Below, piece by piece: positions 8,346 through 17,828 of a DNA stretch of 64,000 bases. Source of the stretch: Paucimonas lemoignei (GTDB taxonomy: Bacteria > Pseudomonadota > Gammaproteobacteria > Burkholderiales > Burkholderiaceae_D). Every line of letters starts with the position of its first letter. Within the stretch, counting starts at the first letter, position 1. The DNA lies in contig NZ_SLZQ01000003.1 in the NCBI RefSeq assembly GCF_004342585.1, positions 62,001-126,000 of the forward strand. Direction: 5' to 3'. Below the pieces are notes generated by a model. It saw only the letters and a list, made by a program, of their open reading frames with translations. It searched no databases and had not been told where the DNA came from. The translations under genes were made by a program, and so were the position numbers.

Positions 8346-11300
8346 TCAAACGGCCAACTCGATCAGCAGGTCCTTGGCGCTGACGGCGGTGCCGGCCTTG
8401 ACGTGCACCTGAGCCACAGTGGCGTCACGCTCAGCACGGATCATGGTTTCCATTTTCATCGCTTCTAGCGATACCAATGGATCTCCCTTGGCAACCGACT
8501 GACCCGGCTTGACCGCCACCGTCACCACCATGCCTGGCATCGGTGCGCCAATATGACATGCATTCCCTTCCTCGGCCTTGGGCGCGACGGCAGGCTTGAC
8601 TGCGCCGGCGCGCTCGATGCGCATGACGCGTGGCTGGCCGTTCAATTCAAAAAAGATCTTCGCTTGCCCTTCTTCCGCTTCGCTTACGCCCAGCAACCGG
8701 ATCACCAGGGTTTTCCCCTGGTCGATATCGACTGAAATTTCCTGGCCATCCTTCAAACCGTAGAAAAATGCCGGGGTTGGCAGCACACTGACGTTGCCAT
8801 AACGGCTGTCATGTTCGGCAAACTCGATAAACACCTTCGGGTACATGAGGTAGGATGCAAGCTCCTGTTCGCCGATGACCCGTCCGACCTTCTGTTCAAC
8901 CTGTCTTTTCACCTCGGCGAAATCAACCGGCTGCAAGCTAGCTCCCGGACGATCCTGCAGCGGCTGTTCGCCCTTCAACACCTTGCGTTGCAAGTCCTGC
9001 GGAAAACCGTCCGAGGGAAAGCCGAGCTCGCCCTTGAACAGGGAAATGACCGATTCGGGGAAAGCGACTTCTTTCTCCGGATTTTGCACATCGGCCGGGC
9101 TCAGATCGTGAGCCACCATAAACAAGGCCATGTCGCCCACGACCTTCGATGTCGGCGTGACTTTCACAATATCGCCGAACAATTGATTCACATCCGCATA
9201 GGCTTGCGACACCTCGCTCCAGCGGTGCGCCAGTCCCATCGCGCGCGCCTGTTCGCGCAGGTTGGTGTACTGGCCGCCCGGCATTTCATGGCGGTACACA
9301 TCTGACGTACCGGAGCGGATATCGGCCTCGAATGGCGCATAGGCGCGGCGCACACCTTCCCAGTATTGGGAAATACTGAAAAGCGCTTTCCTGTCGAGAT
9401 GCGGATCACGCCCGGTGCCTTCAAGAGCGGCGGCGATCGAACCGAGGTTAGGCTGCGAGGTCAGGCCACTCATCGCATCCATGGTGCCATCGACGGCGTC
9501 GCAGCCTGCCTCGATAGCAGCCAGCACACTGGCCGCGGCGATTCCGCTGGTGTCATGGGTATGGAAGTGGATCGGCAGCCCGACTTCTTCCTTCAATGCT
9601 TTGACCAGAGCCGTCACCGCGCGAGGCCGGCACACGCCTGCCATATCCTTGATGCCGATAATATTGGCGCCGGCGCGCTCCAGCTCTTTCGCCATCGAGA
9701 CGTAGTAGCGCAGATTGTATTTGGGGCGGGCCGCATCGAACAGGTCGCCGGTGTAGCAGATCGCCGTTTCGCACAGCGCGCCGGTTTCCCGCACCGCATC
9801 GATCGCCACGCGCATGTTGTGCACCCAGTTGAGCGAATCGAACACGCGGAAGAGATCGATGCCGCCCTTTGCAGCCTGCACGACGAAGTGCCGCACCACA
9901 TTGTCAGGGTAATTGGTGTATCCCACGGCGTTGGATGAGCGCAGCAGCATCTGGAACAGGATATTGGGCACCTGCTCCCGCAATTTCGCCAGGCGCTCCC
10001 AGGGATCTTCCTTTAGAAAGCGCATCGCCACGTCGAACGTGGCGCCACCCCAGCACTCCATGGAAAACAGCTCCGGCAGCAGGCGAGCGTAATAGGGCGC
10101 GATCGCCAGCATGTCGGCGGTACGCATGCGCGTGGCAAACAGCGACTGGTGCGCATCGCGCATGGTGGTATCGGTCAACAGCACGCGCTTTTCTTCACGC
10201 ATCCATTGCGCGAATTTTTCCGTGCCAAGCACGCGCAGGCGATCGCGCGTGCCAGGCTGTATCGCCAACTCCATGCCAGCACGCGGCAGCAGCGGCGCCA
10301 TCAAGGTGTCTTGTGGCTGACTGCGCCCCTGCATCTCGGGGTTGCCATTGACCGTTACATCGCCGATAAATTGCAGCAAACGCGTCGCCCGGTCGCGTCG
10401 CTTCGCGAATTGAAATAGCTCCGGTGTAGTATCGATGAAGCGGGTTGCGCATTCGCCGCTCTTGAACAAGTCGTGATTGATGACGTTTTCCAGAAACGCC
10501 AGATTGGTCGACACACCACGGATGCGGAACTCGCGCAAAGCCCGGTCCATGCGCGATATGGCTTCTTCGGAAGATGAAGCCCAGGCAGTAACCTTTACCA
10601 GCAACGAGTCATAGTAAGGAGTAATGATCGCGCCCGAATAGGCGGTGCCGCCATCGAGGCGAATGCCGAATCCGGAAGCGCTGCGGTAAGCAGTCAGGCG
10701 GCCGTAGTCCGGCGTGAAATTGTTCTCCGGATCTTCGGTAGTCACACGGCATTGCAGCGCATGACCATTCAGGCGGATATCCGATTGCCTCGGCACGCCG
10801 GCGCCGGCAGGCCCATCGACGCCGATTGCCGCGCCCTCGGAAATGCGGATTTGCGCCTTGACGATATCGATGCCGGTCACCTGCTCGGTTACGGTATGCT
10901 CGACTTGAATGCGTGGATTGACCTCGATGAAATAGAACTCGTCAGTGTCGGCGTCCATGAGAAACTCCACCGTGCCGGCATGAGAGTAGCGGACGGCTTT
11001 CCCGAGGCGTAAGGCAGCCCTGCACAAGGCATCGCGCTGTTCCATGCTCAAATAAGGCGCCGGCGCCCGCTCCACCACCTTCTGGTTGCGGCGCTGCACC
11101 GAGCAGTCGCGCTCAAACAGGTGCACCAGGTTGCCATGCGTATCGCCCAACAATTGCACCTCGACGTGACGTGCACGCCTGACCAGCTTTTCCAGGTACA
11201 TTTCATCGTTGCCGAAAGCCGCCAGCGCTTCGCGGCGCGCCACCTCCAGCTGGCCCGGCAATTCCGCTTCAGACTCGATCACGCGCATGCCGCGACCGCC

Positions 11301-11816
11301 GCCGCCCCAGCTGGCTTTGAGCATCAGCGGATAGCCGATCTGTGCCGCCAGCTGCCGGGCCTCGTCGATATCGTGTGGCAGCGCTGCAGTTGCCGGCATT
11401 ACCGGCACGCCGGCCGCAACAGCAGCTGCACGGGCCGCCACCTTGTTGCCGAGCGAGCGCATGACCTCAGGCCGGGGGCCAATAAATACGATACCGTTTG
11501 CCGCACATTTTTCAGCAAACTCCGGATTCTCCGACAGGAAACCATAGCCTGGGTGAATCGCATCCACGCCGGCTTGCTTGGCGATGCGGATGATGTCATC
11601 GATGTCGAGGTAAGCTGCAATCGGCTTCTTGCCTTCGCCAACCAGGTAACTTTCATCGGCTTTGAATCGGTGCAGCGCAAAACGGTCTTCAGCGGCATAG
11701 ATCGCCACCGTGCGAATGCCCAGTTCAGCCGCGGCACGCATGACGCGAATACAGATTTCCGAACGGTTGGCGACCAGGATTTTTTCGATACGGCGGCCGG
11801 GAAGTGTCGTGGACAT
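8346..11816 (-). CDS. pyc: Pyruvate carboxylase, single-chain
   Basis: The enzyme carboxylates pyruvate to oxaloacetate using biotin, ATP and bicarbonate (anaplerosis). The 1156-residue chain holds three domains in order. First is biotin carboxylase (start KILVANRSEICIRVMRA; ATP-grasp GGGGRGM at 171–177; EVNPRIQVEHTVTE). Next is the carboxyltransferase (LTDTTMRDAHQSLFATRMRT; IHFHTHDTSG with metal-binding His). Last is a biotinyl domain with EAMKM at 1118–1122, biotin Lys1121. Length matches the alpha4 single-polypeptide form. The ATG at 11816 is used; a TTG four codons upstream is in frame. No terminator is obvious in the 103 nt before convergent fau. Confidence 0.96.
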   Translation of the reverse strand: MSTTLPGRRIEKILVANRSEICIRVMRAAAELGIRTVAIYAAEDRFALHRFKADESYLVGEGKKPIAAYLDIDDIIRIAKQAGVDAIHPGYGFLSENPEFAEKCAANGIVFIGPRPEVMRSLGNKVAARAAAVAAGVPVMPATAALPHDIDEARQLAAQIGYPLMLKASWGGGGRGMRVIESEAELPGQLEVARREALAAFGNDEMYLEKLVRRARHVEVQLLGDTHGNLVHLFERDCSVQRRNQKVVERAPAPYLSMEQRDALCRAALRLGKAVRYSHAGTVEFLMDADTDEFYFIEVNPRIQVEHTVTEQVTGIDIVKAQIRISEGAAIGVDGPAGAGVPRQSDIRLNGHALQCRVTTEDPENNFTPDYGRLTAYRSASGFGIRLDGGTAYSGAIITPYYDSLLVKVTAWASSSEEAISRMDRALREFRIRGVSTNLAFLENVINHDLFKSGECATRFIDTTPELFQFAKRRDRATRLLQFIGDVTVNGNPEMQGRSQPQDTLMAPLLPRAGMELAIQPGTRDRLRVLGTEKFAQWMREEKRVLLTDTTMRDAHQSLFATRMRTADMLAIAPYYARLLPELFSMECWGGATFDVAMRFLKEDPWERLAKLREQVPNILFQMLLRSSNAVGYTNYPDNVVRHFVVQAAKGGIDLFRVFDSLNWVHNMRVAIDAVRETGALCETAICYTGDLFDAARPKYNLRYYVSMAKELERAGANIIGIKDMAGVCRPRAVTALVKALKEEVGLPIHFHTHDTSGIAAASVLAAIEAGCDAVDGTMDAMSGLTSQPNLGSIAAALEGTGRDPHLDRKALFSISQYWEGVRRAYAPFEADIRSGTSDVYRHEMPGGQYTNLREQARAMGLAHRWSEVSQAYADVNQLFGDIVKVTPTSKVVGDMALFMVAHDLSPADVQNPEKEVAFPESVISLFKGELGFPSDGFPQDLQRKVLKGEQPLQDRPGASLQPVDFAEVKRQVEQKVGRVIGEQELASYLMYPKVFIEFAEHDSRYGNVSVLPTPAFFYGLKDGQEISVDIDQGKTLVIRLLGVSEAEEGQAKIFFELNGQPRVMRIERAGAVKPAVAPKAEEGNACHIGAPMPGMVVTVAVKPGQSVAKGDPLVSLEAMKMETMIRAERDATVAQVHVKAGTAVSAKDLLIELAV

Positions 11817-11975
11817 GGTATGACTCAAACTAAAGTTGGAAAGATTGATGTGCTGCTTTAAAAACTTTTACAAGACAACATATAGCCATGCTTGCCCGTT
11901 CAGCGCGCCTGGTCCCAGAAGCGATACTGTCGCCGCCGCTCTATTCAAACATTTGCCACTGCCATAACGGCAATC

Positions 11976-12004
11976 GAAAAAAAGCCCGCTCATCCAGAGC
12001 GGGT
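11976..12004 (-). terminator. Rho-independent terminator of PHA depolymerase A
   Basis: On the minus strand CCCGCTC (from 12003) pairs with GAGCGGG (to 11985) across a 5-nt loop, followed by C and seven T. It lies 93 nt past the depolymerase A stop and upstream of pyc, so it insulates the two same-strand genes. The remaining intergenic bases between 11817 and 12096 show nothing else recognisable. Confidence 0.85.
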
Positions 12005-12096
12005 AAATCCATCTATCCTGCAGCTGATAAATGGCGAAAAAACTTCAGGCATTGGCCGTGCGTTTAACCATGGCAAAACCAATGCCGGCTCTCTCG

Positions 12097-13353
12097 TTAA
12101 GGGCAGGTTCCGATCACGTAGTAATTGGATCCTGTCATTTTTAAGGTAGTCATCTGGAAGGTGTTATACAAACCCATATCCTGATTTGAACCATTCGCCG
12201 CAGCACGCCCCGTACTGATAACCAGATGAGCACGGCCTGCCTGGACATGCGCATAGTTACTCGCCGAGTAGCAGGTCGCCGCGACAGTCGTTGTCGTTGT
12301 CGACGTCGTGGAAGTCGTTGAGCCTGCCGTTGTCGTGGTCGTCGTGCCACCACCGCCTACCCGCAGGTTATTGGCGAATATCCAGGGAACGATGTAGGAC
12401 GGGTAGTTGACATGCGTATAGTCGACGTAGGTGCCGCCGCCGGAGCCGCCCGAGCCTGCAGGCCACGCATGGCTCATGCCACTGACAACCATATTCGAGA
12501 TGCGCACCTTGCCATTAGCGTCTTTCCAGATATCGGCAGTTCCGCCGCCGGAAACGGTTACCGTGCCGCCACTGGTATTGGCGCCGTACAGAATTTTCAT
12601 GCCGTCGCGATTGCGTACGTTATGCGATGGCTTGACGATAGCATCGTTGGAACCGTAAACATTGGCGAATATCTGGGTATTGAAATAGCTGTTGTACTGA
12701 TTGCCGTTGATCGCTTTACAGGTATCCGCGACTTGCTGAGCGGTGCGCACCGGGTCGGAGAAAATATCAGTCGAAGCCGACCCCAGCGCTGGTGCGGCAT
12801 TGGGCACGACGCCAGCAAAATAATCCGGGAAGGAACAGCCCAGCACATGGGTTTCAGCCGCGCCGGACGACAGGCCGCTGATATAAATCTGGTTCGGGTC
12901 GATATCCAGATTGGCGCGTGCCTTTACCGCATCGATCAATTTAATCAATGGCACGGCGTCGCGGCTCGTGCGATTATGATTGGCGCCAAACCAATCCCAG
13001 CAACCGGAACTTGTGCGCGTCGAACTGGTACCGCTCGGCACCGTAGGAGCAATCACGACCATGCCGTATTGTTCTGCAACTGACTCCCAGTTGAATTTTT
13101 TATTGGTTACATTGCCGGATGCGGTTTGTCCGCAACCATGCAGGCTTAACATCAATGCCCGCTTGCCATTGATGACCTGAGGATTGGCATTACTGGGAAC
13201 ATAGACATAGGCATCCTGCAAATTCGGCGTGCCATAGGTTGCGCTTTCTTTTACCCACGCACCACTTCCTGGCGTAAGGGCGAAAGCAGCAGTCGATGCC
13301 AACGTGGCGATGAGCGCAGTCGCTGCGCGTTGAGTCATTTTATTTACTTGCAT
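12097..13353 (-). CDS. Secreted PHA/PHB depolymerase A (type 2-like catalytic domain)
   Basis: The 418-residue precursor has a signal peptide (cleavage near AAFA|LTPGSG). The alpha/beta-hydrolase domain has oxyanion LHGCGQTASG near residue 72, lipase box G-L-S-S-G at 160–164 (Ser162 nucleophile), a likely Asp237 (GSNDAIVKP) and His295 (SGMSHAWP). This fits the short-chain-length poly-3-hydroxyalkanoate depolymerase family that hydrolyses extracellular polyester. A Thr-rich linker (about 337–358) leads to a 58-residue C-terminal domain, 361–418, beginning CYSASNYAHVQAGRAH and ending in Cys-Pro. The same domain ends the depolymerases at 49348 and 52002. GGAGACGACAAC precedes the ATG at 13353. 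It is divergent from an AraC regulator. Confidence 0.87.
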   Translation of the reverse strand: MQVNKMTQRAATALIATLASTAAFALTPGSGAWVKESATYGTPNLQDAYVYVPSNANPQVINGKRALMLSLHGCGQTASGNVTNKKFNWESVAEQYGMVVIAPTVPSGTSSTRTSSGCWDWFGANHNRTSRDAVPLIKLIDAVKARANLDIDPNQIYISGLSSGAAETHVLGCSFPDYFAGVVPNAAPALGSASTDIFSDPVRTAQQVADTCKAINGNQYNSYFNTQIFANVYGSNDAIVKPSHNVRNRDGMKILYGANTSGGTVTVSGGGTADIWKDANGKVRISNMVVSGMSHAWPAGSGGSGGGTYVDYTHVNYPSYIVPWIFANNLRVGGGGTTTTTTAGSTTSTTSTTTTTVAATCYSASNYAHVQAGRAHLVISTGRAAANGSNQDMGLYNTFQMTTLKMTGSNYYVIGTCP

Positions 13354-13733
13354 GTTGTCGTCTCCATTCATCCTCGTATTCGGTTTCTAGAACTTATTCT
13401 TGTTTTTCTACGGCGCGGGAAAATCGTTAAACTGTTTTTGCATCCTGGTTGCTTTCGCTTATAGGCAGCCCTTTCATCAAGTCCTGGTTAATTGAAATAT
13501 CTTTTTTCAGGATTGGCTCTGCAAGGAGATTTCTCGTTAGGATTGCGTCAGTCAAGGTTTCGGACACTGTCGTGCAATTCCGGAGGCCATCTTGAAATTT
13601 CAAGCAAAGAGAATTGTTAAAATTTTTGCACTTTTTTCTGCAAACTGGAAAATCTACTGGCTTACGCGTATTCTGTATCCAAGGGCAACTCACTCACCAA
13701 TTTGCTTCAGCTAGGCTCGGCCATGGGAAGGAT
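13354..13733. promoter_or_regulatory. Divergent control region between depolymerase A and its AraC neighbour, with a 14-bp palindrome
   Basis: These 380 AT-leaning bases lie between two divergent genes and hold both start regions. A perfect 14-bp palindrome, CTTGAAATTTCAAG, is at 13591–13604, about 130 nt before the AraC start and 240 nt before the depolymerase start. It could be an operator, though AraC-family sites are usually direct repeats. No clear sigma70 pair was recognised on either strand. Confidence 0.45.
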
Positions 13734-14705
13734 ATGAGCGGTATCAGCTTTTCAATTTCTGCTGACGAGGGACGGCCAAAAGTGGAGGCCTGGCGCCATA
13801 CTTTGTGCCAGGCCTTTGGCCCAATCGAAGTAGGATTGAATTCGCGTGAAGACTTCAGCGGCTTCGTTCGTACCTATAAAAGACAGGAACTGCAATTCAA
13901 CGAGATTTGCTATCGCGGCCAGACCCTGGAGCGCACGGCGCAAAACCTCGCTGGATTCGACCAGGAATACTTCACCTTCAGCCGGCCGGTATCGGGCCCC
14001 TTGTATTTTGAGCAAAACGGTGGGAAATTCACTGTCAATTCAGGCACATTGGTGCTGCTGAATCAGACATCGCCGTACAAGGCTTTCACCAACGCCTGTT
14101 ATCACGCATTCAGCGTATCCATTCCCAAAAAGCTGCTGCTTCAGCGTGCACCGCAAATTGGCGCGTTCTATAAACTGGACGCGGTCCAGGGCTCACCGCG
14201 CGGCCAGCTGCTTGCCAATTTCTTGCAATGTCTGAATGAAGGAATCAGCGGGTGGACCGAGCCAGAATTCATGGCTTTGAGAGAACAGCTATTGGACTTG
14301 ATCGTGTTATTGATGGTGAGCGACAAGAGCAAGGTCATGTCGTCTGAAGAATCCAGCATCAAGGCAGCGCATCGGGAACGGGCAATGGCCTACATCAAAT
14401 ACAACCATCGCAATGCGCAGCTGAATCCACAGTTGATTGCAGGGGCCTGCGGCATCTCGGTTGGCTACCTGCACAAGATTTTCCAGGCTGTGAATCTACG
14501 GGTAGAACACTTTTTATATTCGCAGCGGCTGGAAACTTGCAAGACTCTTTTGCTTGATCCGCAGTACCGGCATTACTCGGTTCAGCAAATCGCTTACCAG
14601 TCCGGCTTCAATCACCCTTCTCATTTCAGCCGGCTATTCAAGGAAAAATTCAGCGTATCGCCCTCGGACTTCCGGGCCGCCCACAAAGAAGCTGCGCAGG
14701 ATTAA
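13734..14705 (+). CDS. AraC family transcriptional regulator
   Basis: The 323-residue protein has an N-terminal beta-rich ligand-binding-like region (GQTLERTAQNLAGFDQEYFTFSRPVSGP … NSGTLVLLNQTSPYKAF), resembling the AraC-binding-like domain of FeaR-type regulators. The C-terminal double helix-turn-helix includes LIAGACGISVGYLHKIFQAV and VQQIAYQSGFNHPSHFSRLFKEKFSVSPSDFR. The frame opens at a TTG at 13614; the ATG at 13734 (MSGISFSIS) gives the usual family length and has GGAAGG just upstream, with short spacing. Divergence from depolymerase A suggests it controls that gene, but no effector or site is shown by the sequence. Confidence 0.85.
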   Translation: MSGISFSISADEGRPKVEAWRHTLCQAFGPIEVGLNSREDFSGFVRTYKRQELQFNEICYRGQTLERTAQNLAGFDQEYFTFSRPVSGPLYFEQNGGKFTVNSGTLVLLNQTSPYKAFTNACYHAFSVSIPKKLLLQRAPQIGAFYKLDAVQGSPRGQLLANFLQCLNEGISGWTEPEFMALREQLLDLIVLLMVSDKSKVMSSEESSIKAAHRERAMAYIKYNHRNAQLNPQLIAGACGISVGYLHKIFQAVNLRVEHFLYSQRLETCKTLLLDPQYRHYSVQQIAYQSGFNHPSHFSRLFKEKFSVSPSDFRAAHKEAAQD

Positions 14706-14794
14706 GGAAAACGTAAGCTCCCTCTGGACGCTTCCATATATCAGGCGACTGGCAGCGGCCGTTTACCGCTGCTGCCGCATGGACACCGCTTGCC

Positions 14795-16294
14795 TTAGTT
14801 CTTGTAAAAGCCGCAGGCGATCACCAGATCGTCGCAGATTTCAAAGTAGGCAGACTTGACCATGGTTTCCTTGGTCAGCGGATGCACCCACTTGTAATCC
14901 ATCCAGCCGCTGCCTTGAGCACGCGCGGCATTAACCATTTCGCTGACAAAGAAGCGCCCGTCGGTGTCCTTGATCTTGTTCCAATCCTGATTCCACAGGC
15001 GACGATTCGCGCCATGCGCGACGATCGTGCCGTCTGTGGCATAAATGCTGAGATACAGATCACGGTCGACAAACTGACCCTGGCTCAGTTTATTGACATC
15101 CTCGATCAGCGCAGCACGACTGTAGCTACGCATGTATTGCGCGCCGGCCTGCACCATGGCGACAGCTTCGTCGGCATTGCCATATTCGCGCGCGCCAAGG
15201 TTGAAGATCGACACCGCTTGCGACAGCGCCACGGCCTGTTCCTGCAGGCTGGCGGCAGTGCGCATGGCTTCTTCCACCAGGGCGGCATTCTGCTGGGTGG
15301 TGGCATCGATCTGCACTACGGCCTTGTTGACTTCTTCGATGCCACTGCTCTGCTCGGAACTGGCGGCGGCGATCTCGCTCATGATGCCGGCGACGCGATT
15401 GACGCTGGCGACGATTTCATTCATTGCCGTGCCGGCGTCATCCACCAGCTTGCTGCCGGCATCGACTTTTTCCACCGAATTCGAAATGAGGCCGGCAATC
15501 TCCTTGGCTGCTGCCGCGGAGCGCTGCGCCAGCGTGCGCACTTCCGCCGCCACCACGGCAAAGCCGCGTCCCTGCTCGCCGGCGCGCGCTGCTTCCACCG
15601 CGGCGTTCAAGGCGAGAATATTGGTCTGGAAGGCGATGCCGTCGATGACGGAAATGATGTCGACGATCTTGCGCGAGCTTTCCTTGATCGACCCCATGGT
15701 CGCCACCACGCTGCCGACGACCTGGCCGCCCTTGACGGCGGACTCGGCGGCATGCGCGACCAGCTGGTTGGCCTGACGGGCATTGTCGGCATTCTGGCGC
15801 ACGGTCGAGGTCAGTTCTTCCATCGACGAAGCTGTCTCTTCCAGCGAGCTGGCCTGCGCTTCGGTACGTGCCGACAGCGCCGTATTATCAGCGGTAATCA
15901 AGCCGGAAGTCGCTGCCACTGCCGTCGTACCAGAGCGCACATGCGCCACGATCTTGAACATGCGCTCGCTGGTTTCCTGCAGCGCCTGCTGCAACTCGCC
16001 CAGCTCGCCCTTGGCATGGGCTTCAAACGGCTCACTCAAGTCACCCTGCGCCAGGCGTCTGGCAATTTCCGTTGCTTCCTGCAGCGGCTTGGCGATACTG
16101 CGCAACAACCACCAGCCGGCAATCAGACCAAGCGCGATCGTGCCAATGCCCAGTCCCACGACATAGCTGGTCGCCTCACTGGCGCTGCCAGACAGACTAT
16201 AAGCGGCCAACCCGGTCAAGCCTGCCACGAGGATTAACAGAATGCCAAAGCTGACGGTCAGGCGAGCGCCGATTTTAAGATTTGCGAAATTCAT
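14795..16294 (-). CDS. Methyl-accepting chemotaxis protein with C-terminal Cache-like domain
   Basis: The 499-residue receptor has two membrane helices (about 13–34 and 43–64) with only about 10 residues between them, so it has no periplasmic sensor. A HAMP-like segment ([22 protein letters not shown]) follows. The signalling domain has the tip [36 protein letters not shown], which contacts CheA/CheW. After the methylation helix, residues 370–499 form an extra domain ([23 protein letters not shown] … [22 protein letters not shown]) resembling single Cache modules, here on the cytoplasmic side. It is convergent with the AraC gene. No CheR pentapeptide is seen. Confidence 0.9.
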   Translation of the reverse strand: MNFANLKIGARLTVSFGILLILVAGLTGLAAYSLSGSASEATSYVVGLGIGTIALGLIAGWWLLRSIAKPLQEATEIARRLAQGDLSEPFEAHAKGELGELQQALQETSERMFKIVAHVRSGTTAVAATSGLITADNTALSARTEAQASSLEETASSMEELTSTVRQNADNARQANQLVAHAAESAVKGGQVVGSVVATMGSIKESSRKIVDIISVIDGIAFQTNILALNAAVEAARAGEQGRGFAVVAAEVRTLAQRSAAAAKEIAGLISNSVEKVDAGSKLVDDAGTAMNEIVASVNRVAGIMSEIAAASSEQSSGIEEVNKAVVQIDATTQQNAALVEEAMRTAASLQEQAVALSQAVSIFNLGAREYGNADEAVAMVQAGAQYMRSYSRAALIEDVNKLSQGQFVDRDLYLSIYATDGTIVAHGANRRLWNQDWNKIKDTDGRFFVSEMVNAARAQGSGWMDYKWVHPLTKETMVKSAYFEICDDLVIACGFYKN

Positions 16295-16460
16295 TCTTTG
16301 TAATTTTCCTTGTCTCCACTTCTAGCGCAAGGCGGCATATCCGTTTGCCTGCCATACCTAAAAGCAACTTCATCATAAACCAAGTATTGCCTTAAGACAC
16401 GGGACACGATGGAATGATGCTAGAGCCCAACACTAGCATAAAGGAATTACCGAATCGCAA

Positions 16461-16500
16461 ACAAAAAATAAGGGGAGGAAACATGGCTTCCTCCCCTTAT
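16461..16500 (-). terminator. Rho-independent terminator of the ahcY–metF operon
   Basis: A perfect 13-bp inverted repeat (16468–16480 with 16488–16500, core AAGGGGAGGAA / TTCCTCCCCTT) has a 7-nt loop and is followed on the minus strand by TTTTTG. It lies 38 nt beyond the metF stop. The remaining bases up to 16294 between it and the chemoreceptor gene hold nothing recognised. Confidence 0.9.
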
Positions 16501-16537
16501 CAAGGAATACTGCAACGCAGCATTGCGGTAAAACCTC

Positions 16538-17395
16538 CTATCTCACCAAGCGCTGCCAGATCGCCGTGGTCGCCGCTGCCTGATTCAACGTATAGAAATG
16601 CAGGCCGGGCGCACCGCCCGCCAGCAAGCGTTCGCACATGGCCGTGACGACATCCAGGCCAAAGGCACGAATCGACTCGGTATCGTCGCCGAAGCTGGCG
16701 AGCTTGAGGCGAATCCAGCGCGGAATCTCGGCGCCGCACATGTCGGAAAACCGCGTCAGCTGCGTGTAATTGGTGATCGGCATAATGCCCGCCACCACCG
16801 GCACCTCGACGCCCGCCGCGCGCACTTCATCGACAAAGCGGAAGTAAGCGTCGGCATTGTAGAAATACTGGGTGATGGCCGAATTGGCGCCGGCCTTCAC
16901 CTTGCGCACGAAATTCTGCAAATCATCCTGCGGCGATTTGGCTTGCGGATGCATTTCCGGATAAGCGGCCGTTTCGATATGAAACCAGTCGCCAGTCTCG
17001 GCGCGGATGAATTCGATCAGCTCGTTAGCGTGATGGAATTCGCCCGCTTCATGGCCGACCGCGCCATACCCGCTGGGCAGGTCGCCACGCAAGGCCACCA
17101 CGCGACGGATGCCGTGCTCGCGATACTCTTTCAGGATGGCGCGCAATTCATCGCGCGAACGACCGATGCACGACAGATGCGGCGCGGCCTCGTGGCCTTC
17201 CTTGCGGATTTCCAACACGGTATCGCGCGTGCCGGCTTGCGTAGAGCCGCCAGCACCGAACGTCACCGAGAAATAAGCCGGTTTCAGCGCCGCCAGTTGC
17301 GCGCGCACGGCACGCAGCTTTTCCACGCCTTCCGGCGTGCGCGGCGGGAAAAACTCGATGCTGAAATTTTGTTGAACAGATGTCGGGTTTGTCAT
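16538..17395 (-). CDS. metF: 5,10-methylenetetrahydrofolate reductase
   Basis: This FAD enzyme reduces 5,10-methylene-THF to 5-methyl-THF, the methyl donor for homocysteine in methionine synthesis. The 285-residue TIM-barrel protein has FSIEFFPPRTPEGVEKL (catalytic Glu in the N-terminal EFFPP motif), SVTFGAGGST and RRVVALRGDLPSG, all family signatures. GANSAITQYFYNADAYFRFVDE and PVVAGIMPITNYTQL are the later substrate-binding strands. Length is normal for the bacterial enzyme. Its start overlaps the holin-like gene's stop by 4 nt, and the operon as a whole lies behind the SAH riboswitch at 19284–19358. Confidence 0.96.
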   Translation of the reverse strand: MTNPTSVQQNFSIEFFPPRTPEGVEKLRAVRAQLAALKPAYFSVTFGAGGSTQAGTRDTVLEIRKEGHEAAPHLSCIGRSRDELRAILKEYREHGIRRVVALRGDLPSGYGAVGHEAGEFHHANELIEFIRAETGDWFHIETAAYPEMHPQAKSPQDDLQNFVRKVKAGANSAITQYFYNADAYFRFVDEVRAAGVEVPVVAGIMPITNYTQLTRFSDMCGAEIPRWIRLKLASFGDDTESIRAFGLDVVTAMCERLLAGGAPGLHFYTLNQAAATTAIWQRLVR

Positions 17396-17733
17396 TTGCT
17401 TAGTAATAATGAAGACAGGGCCCAGGAAATCAGGCTATACACCAGCGCGCCACCGACGGCAGACCAGAAGCCGCCCACATGGAAGCCCGGCACCAGCCGC
17501 CCGGCAAACCAGAAGAGCAAGCCATTGATGACGAGGATGAACAAGCCCAGGGTCAGTAATGTCACCGGCAAGGTCAGGATCACCAGCACCGGCTTGATCA
17601 GGGTATTGATCAAGCCAAGCACCAGCGCCGCAATCAGCGCGACGCCGAAACTCCTGATCTTGATCGACTGGATCAGGTAAGGCAGCACGAACAGCGCGGC
17701 GGCATTGATCAGCCAGGTCAGTAACAAACGCAT
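17392..17733 (-). CDS. Small membrane protein of the phage holin 4_2 superfamily
   Basis: The 113-residue protein is almost entirely hydrophobic, with about four membrane segments (LLLTWLINAAALFVLPYLIQ, FGVALIAALVLGLINTLIKP, LLTLGLFILVINGLLFWFAG and the C-terminal GGFWSAVGGALVYSLISWAL). The LGLINTLIKPVLVILTLPVTLLTLGLF wording is typical of this chromosomal family, which despite its name is not phage-linked. Its function is unknown. It sits between ahcY and metF, an arrangement I recall from Burkholderiales. AAGGAGTCCCGC gives a strong RBS for the ATG at 17733. Confidence 0.88.
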   Translation of the reverse strand: MRLLLTWLINAAALFVLPYLIQSIKIRSFGVALIAALVLGLINTLIKPVLVILTLPVTLLTLGLFILVINGLLFWFAGRLVPGFHVGGFWSAVGGALVYSLISWALSSLLLSK

Positions 17734-17828
17734 GCGGGACTCCTTATGGTTGGGGACAAACGCTCTGCAAATTCCTGCGGCGGGCACGCGCCCCTTCCCT
17801 GCGTCAGGAAAAGGGGTGGCGCCTCGAA

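Noticed and set aside
14730-14790. GC-rich inverted repeat between the AraC and chemoreceptor genes
   Set aside because: Pairing is interrupted and no T-run follows on either strand, so it was not called a terminator.
14882-16237. 451-codon plus-strand ORF
   Set aside because: It is wholly antisense to the chemoreceptor, whose signalling motif is intact. The translation is His/Arg-rich shadow sequence.
17392-17733. Possible prophage trace from a phage-holin-family protein near a tyrosine recombinase
   Set aside because: The holin 4_2 family here is chromosomal and sits in the ahcY–metF operon. XerC is in its housekeeping dapF context. No other phage genes or attachment sites are present.
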